Source: Chloroflexota bacterium
GTDB lineage: Bacteria; Chloroflexota; Dormibacteria; Dormibacterales; Dormibacteraceae
DNA length: 64,000 nucleotides
Reading direction: 5' to 3'
Assembly (NCBI GenBank): GCA_005887685.1
Contig: VBHJ01000011.1
Location: 1-64,000 of the forward strand
Below the pieces are notes generated by a model. That model searched no databases. It was not told the origin of the DNA and saw only the letters and a list, made by a program, of their open reading frames with translations. Both the position numbers and the translations under genes were made by a program. This document shows, in pieces, positions 7,968 to 16,142 of this stretch (its first letter is position 1; every line of letters begins with the position of its first letter).

Positions 7968-9464
7968 TTGAAGAGGATCGTCCTCGCGCTGGCAGGAGCC
8001 GGGCTGTTTCTGGCGGCCCTCGACGCGTACGTGGTCGTGACCCTGCTGCCGGCGATGATGGGCGACGTCGGCCTCACGATCGAGCGCCTCGAGCAGGGCA
8101 CGCCGATCGTGACCGGCTTTCTCGCGGGCTACGTGGTCGCGATGCCGCTGCTCGGCGCGTATTCCGACGTGCGGGGCCGCGTGCCCGTCTATGTCGCGTG
8201 CATGGCGGCGTTTGCCGCGGGCTCCCTCATGACCGCGACCGCGGGACTCGTGGACTTCGCCGGACTGCCCTGGCTCGTGGCGGGCAGGTTCATCCAGGGT
8301 CTCGGAGGCGGCGGGCTGGTTCCGCTTTCCCTGGCCCTGGCCGCGGATCTCTATCGCGACCGCTCGCGGACCCTCGCCCTCGGCTCGGTGGCGGCGCTCC
8401 AGGAGGCGGGCAGCGTTTTCGGCCCGCTTTACGGGGCCACGCTCGCCGCGGCGGCCGCAGGCGCCGGGGGCTGGCGTTTCGTGTTCTGGCTCAACCTGCC
8501 GCTGGCGGCGATCTGCGCCGCAGGGCTTGTCATCACGGCGCGACGAACGGAGTTTCCGGCTGCCGCGGCCGGCTCCTCGATCGACTGGATCAGCGCGGCG
8601 CTGCTCGGCGCGGGCCTCGCCCTCCTGGTGCTCGCGCTCTACCCGGACGACCCCGAGCACCGCGCCACGAACGGTCTGTTCGTGCCCGCGGGGCTGGGGG
8701 CGATCGTCGTCCTGGGCGCCTATGGATGGCGCCACGTGACGCGGCTGGAGACTCTGATCCCCCGCGACCTCCTGCGCAGCCGGGCCTTTGTGGGCGCGGC
8801 TGCGGCCAACGTCTTGATCGGCGGTGCGTTGATAGCGACCCTGGTCGACGTCCCCCTTTTGGGGCGGCTCGTCTTCAACCTCAACCAGCTCGATTCAGGC
8901 TTGCTGCTGACGCAGTTCCTGCTCGGCGTGCCGATCGGCGCAGTCGCGGGCGGGTTCCTGGCGGGGCGCGCGGGCGACCGCGTCACGGCAGCGCTCGGCA
9001 TTGCCGTGTCCGCTGCCGCATTCGTGCAGATCTCCGGCTGGCCCGCAGACGAGCTGTCGCTGCACGCCGGTCCGGTGCGTCAAGCGGACCTGGCCCTCGG
9101 AGCATGTGGGTTGGGCTTCGGCCTGGTCATCGCGCCGTTGACGGCCGCGGTTCTCGGACTGACTCGCGGCCAGAGCCACGGGCTCGCGACGAGCCTGGTC
9201 GTGCTGTCGCGCACGATGGGAATGCTGGTCGGGCTTTCCGCGCTGACGGCCTTCGGCCTTTACCGATTCCGCCAGATCCTCGGCACACCTGTGCTCAACG
9301 ACCAAGACCTCACCGCGCGCGTCAAGCACCTCCAGGCGCTCGTCGCGGCTGCGTTTCTGCAGGAGTATCGGGAGATCTTCCTGATCGCGGCCGCAATGTG
9401 CGTGGTCGCGGCCGTGGTTATCGCTTTTTCGCTACCACCAGCACGTACGAGTGGTGATATCTGA
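7968..9464 (+). CDS. MFS exporter, P55-like partner of the lipoprotein
   Basis: The 498-residue membrane protein of the major facilitator superfamily has 12 or more helices. Visible motifs are LDAYVVVTLLPAMMG in helix 1 and the loop 2-3 motif GAYSDVRGRVPVY. It resembles the drug:H+ antiporter groups that include mycobacterial P55 (Rv1410c). The TTG at 7968 starts immediately after the lipoprotein stop, and no better start exists before helix 1. In mycobacteria the lprG-P55 pair exports lipids to the cell envelope; the same arrangement suggests lipid export here. Its 3' end overlaps the convergent methyltransferase gene by 47 bases. Confidence 0.82.
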   Translation: MKRIVLALAGAGLFLAALDAYVVVTLLPAMMGDVGLTIERLEQGTPIVTGFLAGYVVAMPLLGAYSDVRGRVPVYVACMAAFAAGSLMTATAGLVDFAGLPWLVAGRFIQGLGGGGLVPLSLALAADLYRDRSRTLALGSVAALQEAGSVFGPLYGATLAAAAAGAGGWRFVFWLNLPLAAICAAGLVITARRTEFPAAAAGSSIDWISAALLGAGLALLVLALYPDDPEHRATNGLFVPAGLGAIVVLGAYGWRHVTRLETLIPRDLLRSRAFVGAAAANVLIGGALIATLVDVPLLGRLVFNLNQLDSGLLLTQFLLGVPIGAVAGGFLAGRAGDRVTAALGIAVSAAAFVQISGWPADELSLHAGPVRQADLALGACGLGFGLVIAPLTAAVLGLTRGQSHGLATSLVVLSRTMGMLVGLSALTAFGLYRFRQILGTPVLNDQDLTARVKHLQALVAAAFLQEYREIFLIAAAMCVVAAVVIAFSLPPARTSGDI

Positions 9465-10266
9465 AGGCGTCGTCCGGATCACCCAGGCTCGCCATCGCAG
9501 CCTCCACCTCGGCTTCGAGCTCGTTGCGGTAGCGCGGACCAAGCGAGCGGATCAACGTGTACGGCAGCGGTCCTACCCCGGCCATGAGCTCGGTCCAGTC
9601 GCGCGCGTCGCTGGCGCGTCCGCCGGTCACCATCTCGGTCAATTTCGTGACCTCGAAGCCCGCCGCGTTCAGGATTTGCGACAGGACGTCCGGCTCCCCA
9701 AACCTCGCGCGCTCCGAGCTGTAGCGCGGGAGGCTCAGGTAGTGCCGCTTGGCGAGCGGGGCCAGGCCCTGGAAGAACAGCTCCTGCGCGCGCGTGTTGA
9801 GGCTTCGCCGGTGACACGAAACCGCAAGGCGGCCACCTGTCTTGAGAACTCGGTTCGCCTCAGCAAGTGCCGTGGTCGGGTCAGCGAGATAGGCCAGCGT
9901 CTCACCCATCGTGACCATGTCGAACGTGGCTGGGCGGAACACCAGGTGCTCCGCGGCCATGCCGACGAACTGCACGTTCTTGACCTTCTTCGAGCGTGCG
10001 ATCGACAGCATGTTGTCCGACAGGTCCACGCCGAAGACGAGGCCCGGGCTGACGCGCGGGGCCACCAGGTGAGCGACCAGGCCGGTGCCCGTGCCGACGT
10101 CCAGCACCTGTTCGTGCTTGGCGGGCGCGACCAGGTCGACCAACCGGGACGCCACCCTGCCGTGCTGCCCACCCGCCCAGGTGTCGTAGACAGGGGCGAT
10201 GCGATCGAAAAAGTCGACCAGGTGGTCGACCACCTCGTCCGAAGAATCCGGGTCCATCACCGCCAC
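9418..10266 (-). CDS. Class I SAM-dependent methyltransferase (UbiE-like)
   Basis: The 282-residue enzyme carries FFDRIAPVYDTW near the start, a feature of UbiE/COQ5-like enzymes, and motif I VLDVGTGTGLVAHLVAP, then VFGVDLSDNMLSIAR and FDMVTMGETLAYLADP. A C-terminal extension of about 110 residues may form the acceptor site. The substrate is unknown; quinone or small-molecule methylation is possible. It converges on the MFS gene with a 47-base overlap and is divergent from the bactofilin promoter. Confidence 0.82.
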   Translation of the reverse strand: MAVMDPDSSDEVVDHLVDFFDRIAPVYDTWAGGQHGRVASRLVDLVAPAKHEQVLDVGTGTGLVAHLVAPRVSPGLVFGVDLSDNMLSIARSKKVKNVQFVGMAAEHLVFRPATFDMVTMGETLAYLADPTTALAEANRVLKTGGRLAVSCHRRSLNTRAQELFFQGLAPLAKRHYLSLPRYSSERARFGEPDVLSQILNAAGFEVTKLTEMVTGGRASDARDWTELMAGVGPLPYTLIRSLGPRYRNELEAEVEAAMASLGDPDDAFRYHHSYVLVVAKKR

Positions 10267-10270
10267 GAGT

Positions 10271-10290
10271 CTTCCTTGACCTTCCTTGAC
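10271..10290. repeat. Perfect 10-base tandem repeat at the bactofilin promoter
   Basis: CTTCCTTGAC occurs twice in direct succession. The second copy supplies the TTGAC of the putative -35 element. It could be a duplicated -35 region or a direct-repeat activator site. Confidence 0.6.
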
Positions 10291-10313
10291 GCTACGGGCA
10301 CGACTGCTACGAT
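10286..10313 (+). promoter_or_regulatory. Candidate promoter of the bactofilin gene
   Basis: TTGACG (10286-10291) and TACGAT (10308-10313) are separated by 16 bases. A start near 10320 would leave a leader of about 108 bases before the ATG at 10428. No riboswitch-like fold was recognised in that leader. Confidence 0.5.
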
Positions 10314-10427
10314 GCTAGCTCCCTGAAATCCTGGTTCGGCCTCGCTTAGCAAAACGGCGCATCGCGCGCAAGTCTGCAAGCTTGCCGGAGTTGGATGGAA
10401 AGTATGGAAAACGTAGTGGAGGATTCC

Positions 10428-10805
10428 ATGGCTCAAGGTGAAAAAACCGCGGTTCAGGCTTCCAGCACGCAGAACGGCGGGAACAACGTCGTAAGTCTTG
10501 GTCCCCGCGACGTGCTGCAGGGGCGCCTCGAGATCCAGGGCGATCTAAAGATCGCCGGCAACGTCGAGGGCGACCTCAAGGCGAGCGGAGACGTCACCAT
10601 CGACTCCGGGGCCAACATCCAGGCCGCGATCGAGGGCGGAAACGTCAACGTGCGGGGCCAGGTCACCGGCAATGTCACGGCGAAGAAGCGCCTCACCCTC
10701 GGTGGGTCGGGCCGGCTGAACGGCGACGTGAGGGTGAGCCGGCTGACGGTCGAAGACGGCGCCACCCTTAACGGCAACGTCACGATGTCATCCGAGAAGG
10801 GTTAA
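10428..10805 (+). CDS. Bactofilin (polymer-forming cytoskeletal protein)
   Basis: The 125-residue protein is made of the short right-handed beta-helix repeats of bactofilins (DUF583): GRLEIQGDLKIAGNVEGDLKA, then VTIDSGANIQAAIEGG, VNVRGQVTGNVTA and so on, flanked by short disordered ends. Bactofilins polymerise without nucleotide and scaffold cell-shape or envelope functions. The ATG at 10428 is chosen because GGAGG lies 5 bases upstream; an in-frame ATG at 10395 lacks such a site. The gene stands alone behind its own promoter and overlaps the convergent unknown gene by 18 bases. Confidence 0.88.
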   Translation: MAQGEKTAVQASSTQNGGNNVVSLGPRDVLQGRLEIQGDLKIAGNVEGDLKASGDVTIDSGANIQAAIEGGNVNVRGQVTGNVTAKKRLTLGGSGRLNGDVRVSRLTVEDGATLNGNVTMSSEKG

Positions 10806-11210
10806 GCCCGGACCTTCACCTCCAGCTTCCTCGGCACGCTGGATCGCCGGTAGGACAACCGTCTCGATATAGTGCTTCACCGCGTCCTCCGCGCTGTGGA
10901 CGATTCGCCACTGGACCTGTTCGAGGTCGACCTGGTCGCGGTTGAGCTGGGCCAGGCGCTCACGCCAGAAGCCGGCGTCGATGTTGAGCCCGGGCAGCGG
11001 TCCGAGCTGTCGCTGAGGGCTCAGCAGCGGCAGGTCAGGCAGGGGAGTCGGCGCATCGCCTGCCGCGTCGGGCGACGTGACCACCGGGGCGGCCGCGACA
11101 GGGTGGCTTGCGGACACAACCACGTGCCACCCGACGACAACCAGCGCGCCGACAACGGCAATTTCGGCGGCCACCATCCAGGCGAGAGGGGTGCGTATCA
11201 GTTTGCGCAT
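10788..11210 (-). CDS. Unknown single-span membrane protein
   Basis: Not recognised. The 140-residue product has one N-terminal membrane span (about residues 10-34, basic residues before it) followed by a proline-rich linker (DAPTPLPDLPLLSP). A probable helical domain follows (FWRERLAQLNRDQVDLEQVQWRIVHSAEDAVKHYIETVV). The likely topology is cytoplasmic N-terminus and external domain. The codon pattern is consistent with a gene, and no competing reading frame explains the region. It converges on bactofilin. Confidence 0.6.
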   Translation of the reverse strand: MRKLIRTPLAWMVAAEIAVVGALVVVGWHVVVSASHPVAAAPVVTSPDAAGDAPTPLPDLPLLSPQRQLGPLPGLNIDAGFWRERLAQLNRDQVDLEQVQWRIVHSAEDAVKHYIETVVLPAIQRAEEAGGEGPGLTLLG

Positions 11211-11254
11211 GACGCCAGGCTAGGAGCCGGCGCTGCGTGCCGGAACCCAGGCTG

Positions 11255-12448
11255 TTAAGGGCGCCCGATCGCGCGGAGCGCCGCCAGCCCGCGCTCGATC
11301 GTCTCCAGCCTCTTCGGAAAGCTGAACCTGATCTGGCCGCGGCCAAGCGCGGGATCGTGGTAGAAGCTGGAGGCCGGCACAGTCGCCACCGCCACCTCCT
11401 CGATCAAGCGGCGCGCAAACGCAACATCATCCTGGGCGCCGAATGAGCCGATACCGGCCATCACGTAGTAGGCGCCGTCCGGCGACGTGGCGTCGAAGCC
11501 GCATTCCTGCAGCCCGGTGACAATGGCGTCCCGCCGCTCCTGGTAGTCGCCGAGCAGCTCCACATAGAAGGACGGGGGGAGCTCGAGTGCCTGCGCGACG
11601 GCGATCTGAAGCGGGTGCGCCGCGCCCACGGTGAGAAAGTCGTGCACCTTGCGGATCCCCGCGGTCAGCGCCGGCGGAGCGATCAGCCAGCCGATGCGCC
11701 AGCCCGTGACCGAATAGGTCTTGCTCGCTCCGCTGATCGTGATCGTGCGGTCGGCCATGCCCGGCAGGGTGGCGATGCTGATGTGCTTGCCGCGATAGAC
11801 GAGGTGTTCGTAGATCTCGTCGGTGATTGCGATCGCATCGTGCTCAATGCATAGCCGCGCGATGAGCTCGAGCTCAGCCCTCGAGTACACCTTGCCGGTG
11901 GGGTTGTGAGGTGTGTTGACGACGATGGCGCGCGTCCTTGAACTGAAGGCGGCGCTCAGCTCGTCGGCGTCGAAAGTCCAATCGGGCGGGCGCAGGGCGA
12001 TGAATCGCGGAACGGCGCCGCTGATCACGCAGTCCGGCCCGTAGTTTTCATAGAACGGCTCGAAGACGATGACCTCGTCGCCCGGATCGACCGCCGCGAG
12101 CATCGCCGCGATCATGCCCTCCGTCGCGCCACAGGACACGGTCACCTCGGCGTCGGCATCGACGTGTCGACCCCACGCTGACGATTGTTTTCGGGCTACG
12201 GCGGCCCGAAGCTGCGGCGCTCCCCACGTGGTGGCGTACTGGTTGTAACCCTGGCGCAGCGCCTGGGCGGCGGCGTCCAGGATTCGCGAGTCGGGGTCGA
12301 AGTCCGGGAAACCCTGCGCGAAGTTGACCGCCTTCTCCGGACCGTTGACCGCAAGGTTGAGCCGGGTCATCTCGCGAATGACCGATTCGGTGAAGCTCTG
12401 CGCTTTCAGAGAGAGGCCGATCGCTTTGTTAGTGTCCGGGATCGGCAC
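11255..12448 (-). CDS. Class I/II PLP-dependent aminotransferase
   Basis: The 397-residue fold-type I aminotransferase has the PLP Lys in SGASKTYSVTGWRIGW, the conserved NTPHNPTGKVYS Asn/Asp region and DEIYEHLVY. The N-terminus (VNFAQGFPDFDPD) and overall pattern resemble the kynurenine/methionine aminotransferase and aspartate aminotransferase Ic subgroup. It moves amino groups to 2-oxoacids in the cytoplasm; the exact substrate is not readable. It overlaps the CBS-protein gene by 20 bases and is the last gene of the long leftward run. Confidence 0.88.
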   Translation of the reverse strand: MPIPDTNKAIGLSLKAQSFTESVIREMTRLNLAVNGPEKAVNFAQGFPDFDPDSRILDAAAQALRQGYNQYATTWGAPQLRAAVARKQSSAWGRHVDADAEVTVSCGATEGMIAAMLAAVDPGDEVIVFEPFYENYGPDCVISGAVPRFIALRPPDWTFDADELSAAFSSRTRAIVVNTPHNPTGKVYSRAELELIARLCIEHDAIAITDEIYEHLVYRGKHISIATLPGMADRTITISGASKTYSVTGWRIGWLIAPPALTAGIRKVHDFLTVGAAHPLQIAVAQALELPPSFYVELLGDYQERRDAIVTGLQECGFDATSPDGAYYVMAGIGSFGAQDDVAFARRLIEEVAVATVPASSFYHDPALGRGQIRFSFPKRLETIERGLAALRAIGRP

Positions 12449-12896
12449 GCTCCAGGTGAAGGTCGGTGCTCGAGCACGAGAAGCATCGCACGGGGCGCTC
12501 GAGGCTGCGCTCCCACCAACCGCAAACGGCGCAGGTCCAGCGGGTCTTGGCGAAGAAGTCGAGCACGTCGGACCTGCTCAACAGCCCGACCATCTTGCCG
12601 CCCCTGATCACCGGAACGCGCCGGATCCGTTCCCCGATGAGCAGGCGCGCCGCCTCGTCGATGCCGGTCTCCTCGGTGACCGAGATGACACGTGGGCTCA
12701 TGATGTCGCGCGCCACCTTTCCCTTCTTGGAGAAAACGTCCGTCTCTGAGACGATGCCGACGACGTGGCCCTCGTTGGCGACGACCGGAGCGCCGGTGAT
12801 CCGCTTGGCGATCAGCGTGGATGCGATCTCGTCCACCGGCGTGTCCTCACGAAACGAGATGACGTTTCTCGTCATCACCTCTTTGACCGGGATCAT
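12429..12896 (-). CDS. CBS-pair protein with C-terminal zinc-ribbon-like tail
   Basis: Residues 1-118 form two CBS domains: VKEVMTRNVISFREDTPVDEIA to VGIVSETDVFSK, and ARDIMSPRVISVTEE to VGLLSRSDVLDF. CBS pairs bind adenine nucleotides and regulate partner proteins. The tail (about 122-150) has CAVCGWW and RCFSCSS, two CxxC pairs about 15 residues apart, which suggests a zinc ribbon. CBS/zinc-ribbon fusions occur in small regulatory proteins of unknown target. It sits between threonine dehydratase (7-base gap) and the aminotransferase (overlap). Confidence 0.82.
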   Translation of the reverse strand: MIPVKEVMTRNVISFREDTPVDEIASTLIAKRITGAPVVANEGHVVGIVSETDVFSKKGKVARDIMSPRVISVTEETGIDEAARLLIGERIRRVPVIRGGKMVGLLSRSDVLDFFAKTRWTCAVCGWWERSLERPVRCFSCSSTDLHLERADPGH

Positions 12897-12903
12897 CGCT
12901 GGG

Positions 12904-13843
12904 TCACGGCGTGCCGAGCAGTGTAGCCACGGTCTGGAGGTTGGCGTTGCCGCCGCTGAGGATCAGACCCGTGCGCCCGCCGGGCAGCTTGCCGGCCAGG
13001 TAGGCCGCGAGTGGAAGGGTGCCGGTCGGCTCGAGCGCGAGATGAAGGCGTGACCACGCGACCTGGACGGCGGCGCCGATCTCGCTTTCAGTCACGGTGA
13101 CGATCTCGTCCACCAGCCGGTTAACGAACATGGCCTCGAAGTTACGCGCACCGATGGCGGTCGTGCGGACTCCGTCCGCGAGCGTTTTCGGTGACGCGGC
13201 AAGGGTCTGAATGCTGCCTGTCTTCCATGTGCGGAAAGCGTCGTCGGCGGCCTCGGGCTCGACGCCGATCACGCGCAGCGCCGGATGGTGGCTCTTGGCC
13301 GAGATCGCCGAGCCGGCGAGCAGGCCGCCACCCCCGACCGGGGCTACCACCACCTCGAGCTCCGATGCGTCCTCGAGCAGCTCGCGGACGGCAGTGCCCT
13401 GGCCGTGGATCACGTCCCAGTCGTCGAACGGATGCACCAACGTGAATCCACGCTCGGCCATCACCTCGCGGAGGCGCTGCTCGCGGTTCGCGAAGGTGAT
13501 GCCCTCCTGGATGACCTCGGCGCCGAGGGCGCGGGTCGCCGCCACCTTGGCCGGGTTCGCGTCTTCCGGAATCAGGATCAAGGCCGGCAACCCGACGCTC
13601 CCCGCGGCAAGGGCGACCGCCTGGGCATGGTTGCCCGAGCTGACCGCGATCACGCCCGCGGGACGCTTCTTCGCCTCGACCAGCGAGAGCACCGCGTTGA
13701 AGGCTCCCCGCGGCTTGAATGAGCCCGTGACCTGGAAGCATTCCGGTTTCAGGCGCAGGTCGGCGTCGAGGTCGGTGGTGACCGCGAATGCGTTCCGCCG
13801 CCTGCCGAACCTGGTCCGCGTGCTCCTCTACATAGCTGCTCAA
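12904..13843 (-). pseudogene. Threonine dehydratase-like gene, frameshifted near its 5' end
   Basis: Translation from the TTG at 13843 gives MSSYVEEHADQVRQAAERIRG, a normal N-terminal helix for this family, then leaves homology. From about 13780 the frame shifted by +1 continues VTTDLDADLRLKPECFQVTGSFKPRGAFNA, containing the PLP Lys (GSFKP), then SSGNHAQAVALAAG and the PLP-phosphate loop VGGGGLLAGSA, to the stop at 12904. The shifted frame has no ATG, GTG or TTG before the PLP Lys, so an intact enzyme needs one extra base removed around 13765-13790. It is either a real frameshift or a sequencing error in GC-rich DNA. The TTG start overlaps the stop of the upstream EamA gene (TTGA). Confidence 0.75.
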
Positions 13844-14772
13844 GCGGCGGCGGAATCGCGCTCGACAGCCGCCTGCGGTCGTGGCGCGCGGCGCATGTTC
13901 GTGAGGACGATGCCTGCCAGGATGACGATCATTCCGATCACGGTCGGCAGGCTCAAGCTCTCGTTCAGCAGCACGACGCCCCAGAAAACCGCGGTGATGG
14001 GGACGAGGAAGGTGACGCCGGTCGCCCGGACGGCGCCGAGCGAGTTCATCGTGTAGTAGTAGAGCAGGTACGCGATTCCACTGCCGCCGACACCGAGCGC
14101 GATGACTGCTCCCATCGAAAGCCAGTTGAGATGGACTTGCGGTATGGCGGGCGCGGCGATGGGAATCGCCAGCGCAGTCGTCACGACAAGCTGCCCAAAG
14201 CTCTGCTCGTACACGCTCATCCCGCGCAGCTTCGTGCGCTGAAACAGCGCGCTCACCGCATACGCCACGGCGGCTACGACTACCGCCAACGCACCAAAGA
14301 AGTTGCCGCTCACGCCATGCACCGAGATGTCAGGCAGCACGAGGATCACGACGCCCGTCAGGCCGATCAGGACGCCGATGTAATTGACGAAGCTGGGACG
14401 CTCCGCGGGGATGACCCAGTAGATGAGGATCGCGGCCCAAAGCGTCGTGGTCGAGTTCAGGATGCTCGCCAGGCCGCTGCTGACGTGCTGTTCCCCCCAG
14501 GCGATCAGGACCCAGGGAAGGAGCGCATTGGTGATTGCCATGATGATGAACGGGACAATTCGGGCTCTCCAGAAGCTACCGAACAGTGGACGGCCTGTGA
14601 TTCGCATGATCACCGCGAGCGTCAGCGCACCTGAGGCAGACCTCACCAGAACGAGGACGGTCGGGCTCATGTCGCGGATGCCGAGCTTGATGAGAAGGAA
14701 CGACGCTCCCCAGATCAGGCCTAGCGCGGCGAATGCCGCGTACGGCATGAGCCTTCGGTTCGAATCAGACAT
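13840..14772 (-). CDS. EamA/DMT-family transporter
   Basis: The 310-residue membrane protein has ten predicted helices in two EamA halves (YAAFAALGLIWGASFLLIKLGI begins the first; GALAVVVAAVAYAVSALF begins the second). DMT exporters of this RhaT/YdcZ-like group efflux amino acids or metabolites. The ATG at 14772 begins MSDSNRRLMPY just before helix 1; the open frame upstream is not protein-like. It overlaps dtd upstream and the threonine dehydratase start downstream, which hints at amino-acid export. Confidence 0.85.
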   Translation of the reverse strand: MSDSNRRLMPYAAFAALGLIWGASFLLIKLGIRDMSPTVLVLVRSASGALTLAVIMRITGRPLFGSFWRARIVPFIIMAITNALLPWVLIAWGEQHVSSGLASILNSTTTLWAAILIYWVIPAERPSFVNYIGVLIGLTGVVILVLPDISVHGVSGNFFGALAVVVAAVAYAVSALFQRTKLRGMSVYEQSFGQLVVTTALAIPIAAPAIPQVHLNWLSMGAVIALGVGGSGIAYLLYYYTMNSLGAVRATGVTFLVPITAVFWGVVLLNESLSLPTVIGMIVILAGIVLTNMRRAPRPQAAVERDSAAA

Positions 14773-15232
14773 GCGTCGCCCAATCGTCGGTCGACAGGAC
14801 GAGCGTGACGGGTCCGTCGTTCTGAATTCCGACCTGCATGACGGCTCCAAAGCTTCCGGTTTGGGTTTCTATTCCGCGTTCGCGAAACCGCTGCACGAAC
14901 ACCTGGTAGAGCTGCTCTGCGCGCTGCGGATCGCCTGCTTTGAGCAGGCTCGGCCGGCGGCCCTTGCTCATGTCGGCGAACAGCGTGAACTGCGAGACGA
15001 TGAGCGCCGCGCCGCCGACGTCGACCAGGCTGAGGTTCATCCGCCCCGCCTCGTCGGCGAAAACGCGCAGGTCGATGATCTTGTCCGCGAGCCGCTGCAC
15101 CGTGCTGTCCTCGTCATCAGACGCCGCACCCACCAACAACACGAGACCGTGGCCGATGGTTGCACGCCGTTGTTCGCCCGCCTCCCCCCAGCTCACGGAG
15201 CCGGAGGTCACGCGCTGCGCGACAACTCTCAC
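14765..15232 (-). CDS. dtd: D-aminoacyl-tRNA deacylase
   Basis: The 155-residue protein has the usual DTD length and both signature motifs: SQFTLFAD (residues 80-87) and the cis Gly-Pro loop NDGPVTLVL near the C-terminus, which together exclude L-amino acids. It hydrolyses D-aminoacyl-tRNAs (and Gly-tRNAAla), a proofreading role in the cytoplasm. The gene lies 9 bases after accA and overlaps the EamA gene by 8 bases. Confidence 0.95.
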   Translation of the reverse strand: MRVVAQRVTSGSVSWGEAGEQRRATIGHGLVLLVGAASDDEDSTVQRLADKIIDLRVFADEAGRMNLSLVDVGGAALIVSQFTLFADMSKGRRPSLLKAGDPQRAEQLYQVFVQRFRERGIETQTGSFGAVMQVGIQNDGPVTLVLSTDDWATHV

Positions 15233-15241
15233 CCGCGCCCT

Positions 15242-16066
15242 TTAATCGATTTTTGGCCCGATGTGCGGTTCGGCGTGCACCAGGGAGTCGATGTACCGGA
15301 AGCGGTCGTAGCGGTGCTGTAGAAGCTGGGTCGCTGTCTGCTCGAGGAGCGGCTGCAGGTGCCGGTAGAGCGCCTCGTCCAGCGACCGGGCCGCCGCATC
15401 GTAGTCGGCGCTGGCGCTGCCAGGTGGCTCGGGCACGACCTCTTCCACGACCCCCATCGCGAGAATCTCGCGTGAGGTCAGCTGAAGCTGCTCGGCCGCC
15501 TCTACCTTGCGCGAGTTGTCGCGCCACACGATCGAAGCCGCGGCTTCCGGCGAAGCCACCGAATAGATCGAGTTCTCGAGCATGATCACCCGGTCCGCCA
15601 CGCCCATCCCGAGCGCGCCGCCGCTTCCGCCTTCGCCGATCACCGCGGCCACGATAGGCACGGGGATCCGGAACCAATCCATGATCGCGTGGGCGATCGC
15701 GGCGGCGATTCCCCTCTCTTCAGCGCCCGCGCCGGGGTACGCGCCCGGCGTGTCGATCAGCGAGACGATGGGGAAGCCGAACTTCGCGGCGTGATGGGCC
15801 AGGCGGAGGGCTTTGCGATAGCCCTCGGGGTGCATCATTCCCCAGTTCCGGGCCACACGCTCCTTGAGGCTGCGGCCCTTCTGGTGGCCCAAGAAGATCG
15901 TCGTGCGGCCATGCCACGTGCCGACGCCGCCTATCAGGGCAGGGTCGTCGGCCGACAGCCGGTCGCCATGCAGCTCGATGAAGTCAGGGGCGAGACGGCG
16001 GATGTAGTCGAGCGAGTAGGGTCGGTCCTGGTGCCGCGCCAGCTCGACGATTTCCCAGACGCTCAT
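15242..16066 (-). CDS. accA: Acetyl-CoA carboxylase carboxyltransferase subunit alpha
   Basis: The 274-residue protein is the E. coli-type alpha subunit. It contains YSLDYIRRLAPDFIELHGDRL, LGHQKGRSLKERVARNWGMMHPEGYRKA, SLIDTPGAYPGAGAEERG and GEGGSGGALGMGVAD, the crotonase-fold carboxyl-transfer site. With AccD it moves the carboxyl group from biotin to acetyl-CoA to make malonyl-CoA. The ATG at 16066 is chosen because homology starts there; GAGAGGGGG lies upstream. The gap to accD (76 bases) contains a strong hairpin. accB and accC are not in the window. Confidence 0.95.
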   Translation of the reverse strand: MSVWEIVELARHQDRPYSLDYIRRLAPDFIELHGDRLSADDPALIGGVGTWHGRTTIFLGHQKGRSLKERVARNWGMMHPEGYRKALRLAHHAAKFGFPIVSLIDTPGAYPGAGAEERGIAAAIAHAIMDWFRIPVPIVAAVIGEGGSGGALGMGVADRVIMLENSIYSVASPEAAASIVWRDNSRKVEAAEQLQLTSREILAMGVVEEVVPEPPGSASADYDAAARSLDEALYRHLQPLLEQTATQLLQHRYDRFRYIDSLVHAEPHIGPKID

Positions 16067-16085
16067 CGGGGCCCCCTCTCGGGGT

Positions 16086-16112
16086 CCCCGCGAAATCGAA
16101 GATTTCGTGGGG
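16086..16112 (-). other. RNA hairpin in the accD-accA gap
   Basis: In the transcript, a 12-pair stem (one G-U) closes a 3-base loop around CGAAAUC-UUC-GAUUUCG. It is followed within about 20 bases by G-rich and C-rich runs covering the accA ribosome-binding region (GGGGACCCC, GAGAGGGGGCCCC). There is no U-tract after the stem, so it is not a standard terminator. It could adjust accA translation or mark mRNA processing between the two subunits. Confidence 0.5.
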
Positions 16113-16142
16113 TGAGAATAATCGCCAGAGTTTTTGGGGTTT

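Noticed and set aside
10314..10427. Riboswitch or tRNA in the bactofilin leader
   Set aside because: No cloverleaf, T-loop sequence or known aptamer core could be recognised.
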